The notes beneath the pieces are model-generated. The model was not told where the DNA came from and did not search any database. It saw nothing but the letters and a program-made list of their open reading frames with translations. DNA of 64,000 nt from Candidatus Pelagisphaera phototrophica (GTDB lineage Bacteria; Verrucomicrobiota; Verrucomicrobiia; Opitutales; Opitutaceae): positions 310,001 through 374,000 of the forward strand of contig NZ_CP076039.1 in NCBI RefSeq assembly GCF_014529625.1, read 5' to 3'. This document shows positions 16,139 through 24,490 of the stretch, in pieces. The stretch's first letter is position 1; the number at the start of each line of letters is the position of its first letter. The translations under genes were made by a program, and so were the position numbers.

Positions 16139-18478
16139 ATGAACGATCCAAACCTAGCTCCAGAACCCGCTGCCATCAAACCTGGCGACATCTTTTACGC
16201 CTTATTCAAGCATAAGGTGAAGATTGTTCTTTTTACCGTAATCGGTATAGTCGTCGCACCATTTGTCTACAAATTCTATCCAGAGGTATACTCTTCGCAA
16301 TCTCGTCTCTTCATTCGCTACGTTGAACAAGCACAAACTCAAATTTCCGCGGGTGAAAATGCCAACGTTCGTACTGTAGAACAGGGGGACTCCATCATCA
16401 ACTCAGAAATGCAGATCATCACGAGCATGGATCTGGCTTCTCAAATCGCCGAGAAGATTGGCCCTGCGGTTATCCTCAATAACCCTGAATTAGCGCACGA
16501 AAAAAATAAGGCTGCCAAAATCATTAACTCCGGAATCAGAGTAAGTGTACCGCGCCGAAGCAGTATCATCACAGTCGAATTTTCCAACGCCAATAGTCGA
16601 CTGGTCCGACCAGTCCTTAAAGAATTGATCGATTTATACTTGGCTAAACATTTGGAAACGCGCTCCAGCGGCTCTTTCGACAGCTTCGTAAATCAACAAG
16701 CCGAGCAATATCGTGCTCGACTCGCACGCACGGATGAGGAACTGCAGAATGCTCTCCGACGCGCTGGAGTAATTTCATTTACAGGAGCCCAAACAGATCA
16801 GGATCAAAAGGCCTCACGAATAAAAGATGCCTTACTCAGCAGCAATGCCGAGCTCGCTTCAAGGAAAGCCACTCTAAGTGAATTGCAAAGACTCTCCACT
16901 CAAAGGGTGGAGGGCAATTCACCCCAAGAGACAGTGGACAACTTCCAGGTGGAGGAAGCTATCGACCCGGGAGTCTTGCAGTCCTATGGTTCGCTTCAGG
17001 CCCGGCTGGATGTGATAAAACGCAGAGAGCAGGATATGCTGCTCCAATATACCGATGAAAATATACTGGTTGTGGCAGTTCGTTCTCAAATAAATGCATT
17101 AGAACTTGAAATAGAAGAATTGGAACAAACCCATCCCATACTAACCGATTCAAATTCTCCTTTCGTGCCAGGGGAGAGAGGGAAGCCGATAGACTTCAGC
17201 TCCAACATCATTCAAACGTACGCATTGGAAGCGAAAATCGCTATGCTCAATTCGCAATACGAGCAAATCGTTGCAGAGACCGAACAATTGAGGTCCGTTC
17301 AAACGGAAATAGAGGAGTTAAATCGACGCAAAGCGATCGAGGAGCAAAACTATAGATACTTTTCTCAATCCAGAGAAAAAGCGAAAATCGACGAAGCCTT
17401 TGGAGCAGGGCGCATCAACAACATTGGAATTGTACAACAACCAACTCCAGCCGTTGAAGGGAGTGAGAAAATGAAACTACAAGTCTCCCTGGGAGCCCTT
17501 TTGGGATGTATTGCCATTCCTCTCGCTTGGGCTTTGGGATTCGAATTGTTTTTAGATCAGTCCATCAAGCGCCCCATCGACGTTAAACGAAGCCTTAAAA
17601 TTCCGCTCTTCCTATCCATTCCCGACACGAAAAGCCGAGCGTACCGGAAGCTGCTCAAAAATACGGGCCAGCAGAATGTGCTCGATCGCGAGAAACGAAT
17701 CAAAGCCAAACCCTCTAAGAGCAGCTACCAGCCTAAATCGCCAACCCTTGTGGCTGCCGCGAAATCCCAGCCAGATCGTTTTGGAGCCGGTGCCGTGGCC
17801 AATATGGAAGCCTCTTCCCCAGCCAACCCATGGGAAGTAGATCACGCGCTCCACTCGTACTACGAAGCCCTGCGCGATCGCCTTATCGGCTTTTTCGAAG
17901 GCCGTGGAATGACCCATAAGCCCAAGCTTATCGGCCTAACGGGGATCGGGGTTGCCCCAGGGACAACCACCATGGCTGCGGGTCTGGCCGCCACACTCTC
18001 GGAGACAGGCGAAGGCAACGTACTGCTCGTTGACATGAATCTAGGTAGCGAATCCGCTCAACAATTTTACCTAGGCAAAAACATTGCCGATTTAGATGAA
18101 CTCCTCGGAGGAGGACCGGTGACCGAAAAGAAAAACGAGGCCAAACTCGTCGTTGCCGCCGAAGGAACAAATGGGTTAAAACTGCCAAAAATATTGCCCA
18201 ATCGCTTCAACGAAATCGTTCCCAAACTCAAGACCAGCGAGTTCGACTATATTATTTTCGATATGCCCGCGGTAAGCCCAATCAGTGTGACTCCACGCCT
18301 CGCTAGCTTCATGGACGCCGTATTTCTTGTCATCGAATCCGAGAAGGCCAACAAAGACGTCGTAGCCCGCGCCACCGAATTGCTTCTAAAAACAAACGAA
18401 AACATAGGGGCAATCCTCAACAAAACCAAAAGCTACGTCCCCCAACGCCTCCAAGAAGAATACTTGGGAGATCTTTAG
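16139..18478 (+). CDS. Wzz/Wzc-like chain-length protein with kinase-like domain lacking Walker-A lysine
   Basis: 779 residues. A Wzz domain spans about residues 15-470 between two membrane segments (KIVLFTVIGIVVAPFVYKFY and VSLGALLGCIAIPLAWALGF), with long coiled coil between them. A CpsD-like P-loop domain follows at about 590-779. Its Walker A region reads GIGVAPGTTTMAAGLA where kinases have GKT/GKS, so the Lys is Thr; Walker A' is LLVDMNLG and Walker B-like is IIFDMPAVSP. There is no C-terminal tyrosine cluster. It likely controls polymer length and connects to the export pore, perhaps without kinase activity. It starts 244 nt after the previous gene, so may have its own promoter. Confidence 0.85.
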   Translation: MNDPNLAPEPAAIKPGDIFYALFKHKVKIVLFTVIGIVVAPFVYKFYPEVYSSQSRLFIRYVEQAQTQISAGENANVRTVEQGDSIINSEMQIITSMDLASQIAEKIGPAVILNNPELAHEKNKAAKIINSGIRVSVPRRSSIITVEFSNANSRLVRPVLKELIDLYLAKHLETRSSGSFDSFVNQQAEQYRARLARTDEELQNALRRAGVISFTGAQTDQDQKASRIKDALLSSNAELASRKATLSELQRLSTQRVEGNSPQETVDNFQVEEAIDPGVLQSYGSLQARLDVIKRREQDMLLQYTDENILVVAVRSQINALELEIEELEQTHPILTDSNSPFVPGERGKPIDFSSNIIQTYALEAKIAMLNSQYEQIVAETEQLRSVQTEIEELNRRKAIEEQNYRYFSQSREKAKIDEAFGAGRINNIGIVQQPTPAVEGSEKMKLQVSLGALLGCIAIPLAWALGFELFLDQSIKRPIDVKRSLKIPLFLSIPDTKSRAYRKLLKNTGQQNVLDREKRIKAKPSKSSYQPKSPTLVAAAKSQPDRFGAGAVANMEASSPANPWEVDHALHSYYEALRDRLIGFFEGRGMTHKPKLIGLTGIGVAPGTTTMAAGLAATLSETGEGNVLLVDMNLGSESAQQFYLGKNIADLDELLGGGPVTEKKNEAKLVVAAEGTNGLKLPKILPNRFNEIVPKLKTSEFDYIIFDMPAVSPISVTPRLASFMDAVFLVIESEKANKDVVARATELLLKTNENIGAILNKTKSYVPQRLQEEYLGDL

Positions 18479-18696
18479 TCCCGCGGGCGGGACGAGTGCT
18501 TTGGGTCGTTAAGCTGTTAGGCCATAGCTTTTTAGGTATTCAGCACGGCAAAATCCACATCAGATATTGCCACGAAAAGGCACAACAAAAACCGCTTGAG
18601 CGGCCTTCGTTGTAAATTCGGCGACTACTCTAGATCGCCAATTATTCATCAGCGAATCCTGCAATCAAAAATCCAAGAATCGTCGCTCCGCGAACT

Positions 18697-19746
18697 ATGT
18701 TCCGACTCAAGCTTTACTACCACGCCAAACCCTTCTTGCCCTGGGGCTTCCGAATGGCCATTCGCCGTGTTTTCGCCTTTCGAAAACGCCAACGTTACCA
18801 GGCCACTTGGCCCATTGATCCGTCCTCATCCCTTTCTCCATCCGATTGGTCCGGATGGCCCGACGACAAAGGTTTCGCCTTCGTACTTTCTCACGACGTG
18901 GAGACTCAAATTGGCTACGATAAAATAGGCCCCCTAGTCGATCTCGAAGAAAGTCTCGGATTTCGATCCGTTGTTAACTTCATCCCCGAAGGCCAATACC
19001 GCGTAAGCGATAAATTGATACAGGATTTAAAAGCTCGAGGTTTTGAAGTAGGTGTCCACGGACTCCACCACGACGGAAAACTCTACAACAGCCTAGTAAG
19101 ATTTAAACTTCGGTCCAAGAAAATCAACAAGTATCTAAAAGACTGGGGCGCAACCGGCTTCCGGTCGCCCCTCATGCACCACAACCTCAATTGGCTACAC
19201 GCTCTGAACATCGCCTACGACGCCTCCACTTTCGACACAGACCCCTTCGAACCGCAGCCCGACGGTGCTAAAACCATCTTTCCGTTTTGGGTCCCAAAAC
19301 ATACTGAAATCGGCAGTCAGAGACCAGAAGTCGGAGAACAGATGCCGGAGGGCAGACCTCAGACTTCGGAACATAGAACTCAAGAATCGAGTTCAACCCT
19401 TCACCCTTCACTCGACGGCTACGTAGAAATCCCTTACACTCTACCGCAAGACTCTACTCTTTACCTTCTCCTAAAAGAGAAGACCAACAAGATCTGGAAA
19501 GAAAAGACCGCTTGGCTATCCCAGAACGGTGGTATGGCCTTTATGAACGTCCATCCAGATTATATCGACTTTAACGAAAACGGCAGTCCGTCTACTTATC
19601 CAGTCTCTCTATACAAAGAATATTTAGAACACGTCAAAGCCGCCTATGGCGGCCAGTACTGGCACGCCACTCCCTGCGAAGTCGCTTCACGATTTCGACC
19701 AGGAATCGGAGTTCTGAAATCGGAGATTAGAGACCCAAATTTATAA
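18697..19746 (+). CDS. Polysaccharide deacetylase-like protein with repeat-derived insertion
   Basis: The 349-residue protein carries a NodB-like deacetylase fold. FVLSHDVETQIG supplies the metal-binding Asp, GVHGLHHDG the two His, TGFRSPLMHHN a further active-site segment, and FMNVHPDYIDF the late motif. It should remove N- or O-acetyl groups from the EPS or a precursor. Residues about 203-235 are unusual: the encoding DNA (19305-19400) is a GA-rich repeat that also occurs between genes nearby, and it inserts in frame between FPFWVPK and GYVEIPYTLPQD. The last residues (VLKSEIRDPNL) also come from such a repeat. No signal peptide is clear. Confidence 0.75.
   Translation: MFRLKLYYHAKPFLPWGFRMAIRRVFAFRKRQRYQATWPIDPSSSLSPSDWSGWPDDKGFAFVLSHDVETQIGYDKIGPLVDLEESLGFRSVVNFIPEGQYRVSDKLIQDLKARGFEVGVHGLHHDGKLYNSLVRFKLRSKKINKYLKDWGATGFRSPLMHHNLNWLHALNIAYDASTFDTDPFEPQPDGAKTIFPFWVPKHTEIGSQRPEVGEQMPEGRPQTSEHRTQESSSTLHPSLDGYVEIPYTLPQDSTLYLLLKEKTNKIWKEKTAWLSQNGGMAFMNVHPDYIDFNENGSPSTYPVSLYKEYLEHVKAAYGGQYWHATPCEVASRFRPGIGVLKSEIRDPNL
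19305..19400. repeat. GA-rich dispersed repeat, copy inside a gene
   Basis: Tandem-like words cagtcAGAgaccAGAAGTCGGAGA and cagacctcagacttcgg (split here for brevity) resemble the copies at 19701, 20175, 21660 and 22318. In frame with the deacetylase gene. Confidence 0.6.
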
Positions 19747-19775
19747 CCAATCCTAAGACCTCGGATCTCCGTTTC
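19701..19775. repeat. GA-rich dispersed repeat, copy across a gene end
   Basis: Contains AATCGGAGTTCTGAAATCGG and the inverted word TCGGATCTCCG. It supplies the last codons of the deacetylase gene and continues into the gap before the four-helix pseudogene. Confidence 0.55.
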
Positions 19776-19783
19776 AAACCAAT

Positions 19784-20130
19784 ACCAGAAAAATTCTCAT
19801 TCGTTCCGCGAAAGACTTAGAATTCTGCAAGTTGGCATATAAGCTTGCGATCGAGATATTGAGAGGCAGCGAATCATTTCCCAAAGAAGAAACCGACGCA
19901 CCAACCGACCAGATTAGACGATCTTCGAGATCCGTTTGTGCGCACTCAAGGGAAGCCTGGGCCAAACGAAGATACGAAGCCCATTTACAAGCAAGCTTGC
20001 AGACGTGGATCGCGAAGCGAGTGAAACCGACACTTGGCTAGATTTTGCATTAGATGCGGACTACATTAACCAACAAACCCACGAAAACCTTTCAAACAAG
20101 CACAGACACATCAGGTCCATGCTCGGTTAA
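19784..20130 (+). pseudogene. Four-helix-bundle protein (S23/23S rRNA IVP type), frameshifted
   Basis: Translation gives RKILIRSAKDLEFCKLAYKL, then SFPKEETDAPTDQIRRSSRS and KRRYEAHLQASL, the hallmark order of the small four-helix-bundle family (TIGR02436-like). After about 19995 the match moves to another frame: FTSKLADVDREASETDTWLD, then HIRSMLG to the TAA at 20128-20130. No start codon precedes the N-terminal match; the GA-rich repeat lies where it should be. The family is common in variable polysaccharide regions and its role is unknown. Frameshift plus missing start make a functional product unlikely. Confidence 0.8.
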
Positions 20131-20174
20131 ATGATCCAAAACCCAACAACATTCCTTCAAAAGAAAGAGGCACC

Positions 20175-20215
20175 GCCTTCAGATCTCCGTCCTCTGACTT
20201 CAAACCTCAGCGATT
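20175..20215. repeat. GA-rich dispersed repeat, intergenic copy
   Basis: Reads CTTCAGATCTCCGTCCTCTG followed by ACTTCAAACCTCAG; the reverse complement contains GTCAGAGGACGGAGATCTG, closely matching words in the other copies. Lies just upstream of the WcaJ-like gene. Confidence 0.6.
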
Positions 20216-20224
20216 CATCAATAG

Positions 20225-21652
20225 ATGATTAGATTAAGACATAAGGTATTCATTCACGGATTGCGTATTTACGACCAGTTCGTACTGTCCGTCAGCCTAT
20301 TCGTTACCGTCGCTATCGCAAAGGGCGTTACGAGTTGGATACAGATTCCCATCATATTCCAACGCGAGTACAAGCTCATCGAATCCGTCGGTCTAATAGC
20401 CATGCTGATTGCGTGGACGATCCTTTTCAATCGATTTGTCAAGTACGATACGAATCGATTCGTGAGCCTCTACCGGCAAATCTATGGGCATGCCAAAGCC
20501 AGCACAGCCACGGCGTTCCTGCTGCTACTCGCAGGCGCCATTTTTGAATTCGAGACGCTTGGGCTCAAATCAATCGCGGTATTCTGGTCCCTCAATTTGA
20601 TTTTTGGAATAATCGCCCGAGTCGTTGTCAGGCTGCTTTTAGTTCTGACACGGCAAATCGATTCCAATAAGCGCAACGTGCTTATCGTGGGAACCGACCC
20701 GGATACCATCGAATTAAGCCAACGCATCGCCAAAAATCGCGAACTTGGATATCGCATTAGCGGCTATATAGCGCTGAACGATGAAGAGGCATCGCAGAGT
20801 TCGCTAGAATTGCTTGGAACATTAGCGGACCTCGAGGTGATTCTCGAAAAAGAGCGTATCGATGAAGTTCTCATCGCCCTCCCTTTCGAGAAGAATGTCG
20901 AGCAGGTTTTGGAAATCGTCCGCCTCGGATACGAACTCGGCGTCGTCGTACGCTACACTCCTAGCTCGAAACACGCACACATCTTGAAGACTCTACATCT
21001 AGAAACCTACGAAGGCTGCTACGTCTTAACTTTCTTTCGAGAACGACACGTCCTCCAACTTCTCGTCAAGCGATTCATGGACTTGGCCGGATCAGCGCTA
21101 CTTCTAATCCTCCTAAGCCCGCTTTTCGCTCTCGTTGCCCTACTCGTGAAGCTAGATAGCAAAGGCCCCGTTTTCTTCGCCCAAGAACGCGTCGGCATGA
21201 ACAAGCGCAGTTTCAAGCTGCTCAAATTCCGCTCCATGGTGGTCAATGCCGAAGAGCTAAAGGCCCAGCTCGCAGAACAAAACGAAGTCGACGGCCCCGT
21301 CTTCAAAATCAAGAAAGACCCGCGCATAACCCGAGTCGGAAGATTCATCCGAAAGACCAGTATCGACGAGCTGCCCCAGCTCTGGAACGTCCTTGTCGGC
21401 GATATTTCCCTAGTCGGACCACGCCCTCCGCTTTTTGGCGAAGTCGAGCAATACGATTGGCTTTTCCGAAAACGCATTTCGATAAAGCCCGGTATCACCT
21501 GCCTTTGGCAAGTAAGCGGACGCAACAACCTCAGTTTCGGAGAGTGGATGGAACTCGACAAGCAGTACATCAATAATTGGTCCATCTGGCTCGATATCAA
21601 AATTCTACTACTTACTATCCCCACCGTCCTCCTAGGCCGCGGAGCCTCTTGA
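20225..21652 (+). CDS. WcaJ-like polyprenyl-phosphate glucose-1-phosphate transferase
   Basis: The 475-residue membrane protein has four or five N-terminal helices, then a CoA-binding-like domain (NKRNVLIVGTDPDTIELSQR), a further membrane helix (LLLILLSPLFALVALLVKL) and a C-terminal sugar-transferase domain. The latter shows FFAQERVGMN, LLKFRSMVVNAEE, KTSIDELPQLWNVLVGDISL, VGPRPPLFGEVEQYD and KPGITCLWQVSGRNNLSF. It loads the first sugar phosphate, commonly glucose or galactose, onto undecaprenyl phosphate. Together with the shorter transferase at 10913 it means two possible initiation steps in this locus. ATG at 20225 follows the GA-rich repeat directly. Confidence 0.9.
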   Translation: MIRLRHKVFIHGLRIYDQFVLSVSLFVTVAIAKGVTSWIQIPIIFQREYKLIESVGLIAMLIAWTILFNRFVKYDTNRFVSLYRQIYGHAKASTATAFLLLLAGAIFEFETLGLKSIAVFWSLNLIFGIIARVVVRLLLVLTRQIDSNKRNVLIVGTDPDTIELSQRIAKNRELGYRISGYIALNDEEASQSSLELLGTLADLEVILEKERIDEVLIALPFEKNVEQVLEIVRLGYELGVVVRYTPSSKHAHILKTLHLETYEGCYVLTFFRERHVLQLLVKRFMDLAGSALLLILLSPLFALVALLVKLDSKGPVFFAQERVGMNKRSFKLLKFRSMVVNAEELKAQLAEQNEVDGPVFKIKKDPRITRVGRFIRKTSIDELPQLWNVLVGDISLVGPRPPLFGEVEQYDWLFRKRISIKPGITCLWQVSGRNNLSFGEWMELDKQYINNWSIWLDIKILLLTIPTVLLGRGAS

Positions 21653-21659
21653 CGCTACG

Positions 21660-21852
21660 CATCGAGATTCTCGGTCAGAAGTATGAGATCCGAGAGCAAA
21701 AATCTGAGATCAAAAAAGACAGAACAAGAAACGTAATTAAGCGACCTCAGTTCTCCGTCCTTTTCCAAGAACCCTGCATAGCTCAGAAGCGACCCAAGAC
21801 CAACCTCAACCTTGAAAAAGCAGACTTCAGATCACCGATCTCCGACCTCCAC
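21660..21852. repeat. GA-rich dispersed repeats, long intergenic block
   Basis: Begins GAGATTCTCGGTCAGAAGTA then TGAGATCCGAGAGC and AAATCTGAGATCAAAAAAG, and ends with CAGACTTCAGATCACCGATC and TCCGACCTCC. The only usable start codon of the next gene (TTG 21812) lies inside this block. Confidence 0.6.
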
Positions 21853-22885
21853 TAAAAGGCGTCCCCGCGTTTTAGCCCTCTCTTCGGGTGGCGGCCATTG
21901 GGTCCAACTTTTACGACTACGTCCTGCTTTCAAAGATTGCGATATCACCTATGCCACAGTATCCAAAGGTTACGAATCCGAGGTACAAGGAGCTAAATTC
22001 CGCATTGTCGTCGATTCCAACCGAGATCAGAAGCTCAAACTCATCTTATCGTTCTTCAGCATCGCCTGGCTCATCCTAACGGTACGTCCCCACACAATAC
22101 TATCAACCGGAGCCGCTCCCGGTTTCTTCGCAATCTTCATCGGCAAACTCCTCGGTAGAAAAACAATCTGGGTAGACAGCATCGCCAATGCTGAAGAACT
22201 TTCAATGTCTGGACAAAAAGCCGGAAAATACGCAACCCACTGGCTCACCCAATGGGAGCATCTCGCCAAACCCGAAGGTCCGCAATATTACGGAAATGTC
22301 CTTGGAGATGTTTCTGAGGAGCAGAATTCAGAAAGCAGAGATCCGGAGCCGGAAATCAGCCATAGACCCTACGAAGCTCATAAGCGAAGCACGGGCAGTC
22401 AAAGATTTTCGATCTTTGTAACAGTCGGCACCGACCAGCATTTCGATCGGATGGTCAAAATCATCGACCAATGGGCGGCGAACAACCCAACTCAAGAAAT
22501 TTTCGCTCAAATTGGCGAAACCGACCACCAGCCGACCAATATCGAATATTCCAAATTTCTAGCTCCCAAAGAGTTTGTCGAGCAGGTCAAATCCACTTCG
22601 CTCATCATTGGTCACGCTGGGATGGGGACAATTTTAACCGCGCTAAAGCATCAAAAGCCAATTCTCGTAATTCCAAAACTCGCTAGTCTTGGCGAACATC
22701 GCAATGAGCACCAAACCGCCACTGCGAAGTACCTCTCTAACCAGGGTAAGGTAAACGTCGCTTTTGACGAAGACTCACTAGTGGCGAAACTCAATAACTT
22801 AAAAGAATTAGCAGTAACAGCTAGAGTGGGTGCTTATGCGAATACTACTCTTACCGGACAATTAACTGCTTTCACACAAAATTAA
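21812..22885 (+). CDS. Fused Alg14-Alg13-like glycosyltransferase (GT28 type)
   Basis: The protein (357 residues) looks like a membrane-anchoring Alg14-like half (about 20-165: VLALSSGGGHWVQLLRLRPA, STGAAPGFFAIFIGKLLGRK, WVDSIANAEELSMSG) joined to a catalytic Alg13-like half (about 198-357: FVTVGTDQHFDRMVKIIDQW, IIGHAGMGTILTALKHQKP). In EPS loci these are usually two adjacent genes that add a sugar from UDP-linked donors to the lipid-linked repeat. The join (residues about 169-186) is encoded by a GA-rich repeat at 22318-22370. The N-terminus is also repeat-derived, and TTG at 21812 is the only plausible start. Confidence 0.82.
   Translation: MKKQTSDHRSPTSTKRRPRVLALSSGGGHWVQLLRLRPAFKDCDITYATVSKGYESEVQGAKFRIVVDSNRDQKLKLILSFFSIAWLILTVRPHTILSTGAAPGFFAIFIGKLLGRKTIWVDSIANAEELSMSGQKAGKYATHWLTQWEHLAKPEGPQYYGNVLGDVSEEQNSESRDPEPEISHRPYEAHKRSTGSQRFSIFVTVGTDQHFDRMVKIIDQWAANNPTQEIFAQIGETDHQPTNIEYSKFLAPKEFVEQVKSTSLIIGHAGMGTILTALKHQKPILVIPKLASLGEHRNEHQTATAKYLSNQGKVNVAFDEDSLVAKLNNLKELAVTARVGAYANTTLTGQLTAFTQN
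22318..22370. repeat. GA-rich dispersed repeat inside the fused glycosyltransferase
   Basis: Reads GCAGAATTCAGAAAGCAGAG then ATCCGGAGCCGGAAATCAGC. It lies exactly between the Alg14-like and Alg13-like halves, in frame. Confidence 0.55.
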
Positions 22886-22889
22886 GAAC

Positions 22890-23828
22890 GTGCCTGCAAA
22901 ATCGACCAATTCCCAATCACCTATCACCTATCAGCAATCTGACCGAAGGTCAGGATACGTTTTAGTTACTCCCGTTCGCAATGAGGAGAAATTCATCAGT
23001 CGCACCATCAATTCGGTTATCAACCAAACCATTTTACCCCGAGAATGGATCATTGTGAGCGACGGCTCAACCGATGCGACTGACAAAATAGTCGCAAGCT
23101 ACCTGGCAAAGCACACTTGGATTAGGCTCATTAAACTTCCTAAACGGAAATACCCATGCTTCGCCGCAGTCGTGGAAAACACAACACTCGGCATCAATTC
23201 GCTCCAGACAAACGACTACCAATACTTAGGTCTGCTCGATTCCGATCTGGAGTTTCGACCGGACTATTTCGAAAAGCTAATTGGAGAATTCCATCAGGAT
23301 TCTAAACTCGGACTAGCGGGTGGCGTAGCAATCGACGTCGGACATTCCAAAGAGGTGCTACCCAGAAACAAGCAAGACGTTCCCGGAGCTTTGCAGTTCT
23401 TTAGCAGGGAGTGCTTCGAAGCCATTGGCAGCCTCACTCGTATACCAGAAGGAGGTTGGGATAGTATCACTTGTACTACAGCCAGAATGAAAGGCTTCAA
23501 GACGAGGCTGGTAACCCACCTTATCGTCGACCATCTCAAACCTAGAAATACAATTTGTGGTGGCGTCCTAAGGAGGAAATGGCAACTAGGAGTTCGCGAC
23601 CACGCACTTGGCTATCACCCTATTTTTGAATTCGTTAAATGTACAGGCCGCTTATTTAGAGATAAGCCATATATAGTATCCAGTATCGCATGGATCTCAG
23701 GCTTTTTATACTCCTCCATCGCCAATCGAAAACGCCTAATATCCAGTGACTTCATCCAGTACGTAAGATCTGAACAAATGAAGCGCCTCACCGACAGAGC
23801 GACATTCCGCCGGAGCCTCAAACTTTAA
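22890..23828 (+). CDS. Family 2 glycosyltransferase
   Basis: The 312-residue GT-A enzyme has YVLVTPVRNEEKFISRTINS, IIVSDGSTDATDKI, GLLDSDLEF as the DxD-type metal site, and PEGGWDSITCTTARMKGF as the acceptor-side E/W region. It adds one sugar to the growing repeat at the cytosolic face of the membrane. The GTG at 22890, 4 nt after the previous stop, is the apparent start, and the first 20 residues are low-complexity and not part of the fold. A C-terminal hydrophobic segment (YIVSSIAWISGFLYSSIANR) may touch the membrane. It is first in a run of five genes with 1-6 nt gaps or overlaps. Confidence 0.85.
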   Translation: MPAKSTNSQSPITYQQSDRRSGYVLVTPVRNEEKFISRTINSVINQTILPREWIIVSDGSTDATDKIVASYLAKHTWIRLIKLPKRKYPCFAAVVENTTLGINSLQTNDYQYLGLLDSDLEFRPDYFEKLIGEFHQDSKLGLAGGVAIDVGHSKEVLPRNKQDVPGALQFFSRECFEAIGSLTRIPEGGWDSITCTTARMKGFKTRLVTHLIVDHLKPRNTICGGVLRRKWQLGVRDHALGYHPIFEFVKCTGRLFRDKPYIVSSIAWISGFLYSSIANRKRLISSDFIQYVRSEQMKRLTDRATFRRSLKL

Positions 23829-23834
23829 TATAAG

Positions 23835-24488
23835 ATGGTCATACTCACTTTCCATGGTGTTGGTCCTGTGACTCGTGAAATCAACGAGGGAGAACGTGAC
23901 TGCTGGATAGAGCAAGACTTTCTTAAGGAAGTACTAGATCTTGTAGCCAAAACCGAAGCGGTAAAAATAACAGTCGACGACGGAAACGCATCAGACCTCC
24001 AATATATTCTCCCAGAACTAGAACAAAGAAACCTCTCAGGTACTTTTTTTCTCTGCTCTGCATTACTCGGGAAAAAGACATACCTTTCGATAGACGGCTG
24101 TAAGGAACTTCTTGAAGCTAATATGACCGTTGGACACCATGGGAAAGATCATCGCCCGTGGCGAAATCTCTCCACCGCTGAGTTGAACGAGGAGATAGTG
24201 AACAGCCGGCGAGAGCTCGAGGGACTCCTTTCGATATCTATTACTGAAGCAGCCTGTCCATTTGGGGCCTACGATAGAAAATCGATTAGGGCTTTAAAGT
24301 CCTCAGGCATCCAAAAAGCCTACACAAGCGACATGGGCGGCACCGACGAGAACAGTTGGCTATGTCCTAGAAACACGATCCGCCGCTCCATGAGCATCGA
24401 TGACGTAAAAGCAATACTGGCGGAACGTCCCCCTTATTCCCGTAGTTTCAAGCGTACCCTAAAGATAAAACTCAAAGCATTCAGATAA
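23835..24488 (+). CDS. Polysaccharide deacetylase (NodB-like)
   Basis: A compact 217-residue deacetylase: ILTFHGVG at the start, KITVDDGNASD holding the metal-binding and catalytic Asp pair, GTFFLCSALLG, VGHHGKDHRPWRNLS with the two metal His, and CPFGAYDRKSIRAL as the later motif. It should remove acetyl groups from an amino sugar in the polymer or intermediate. No signal peptide is visible, so it may act in the cytosol on a lipid-linked precursor, which is an inference. It follows the GT2 gene by 6 nt and precedes the ATP-grasp gene by 2 nt, so the three are translated together. Confidence 0.85.
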   Translation: MVILTFHGVGPVTREINEGERDCWIEQDFLKEVLDLVAKTEAVKITVDDGNASDLQYILPELEQRNLSGTFFLCSALLGKKTYLSIDGCKELLEANMTVGHHGKDHRPWRNLSTAELNEEIVNSRRELEGLLSISITEAACPFGAYDRKSIRALKSSGIQKAYTSDMGGTDENSWLCPRNTIRRSMSIDDVKAILAERPPYSRSFKRTLKIKLKAFR

Positions 24489-24490
24489 GG

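Noticed and set aside
19831..19849. TTGGCATATAAGCTTGC in the four-helix pseudogene
   Set aside because: Both halves resemble sigma-54 boxes but spacing between GG and GC is 11 instead of 10, and it is within coding sequence.
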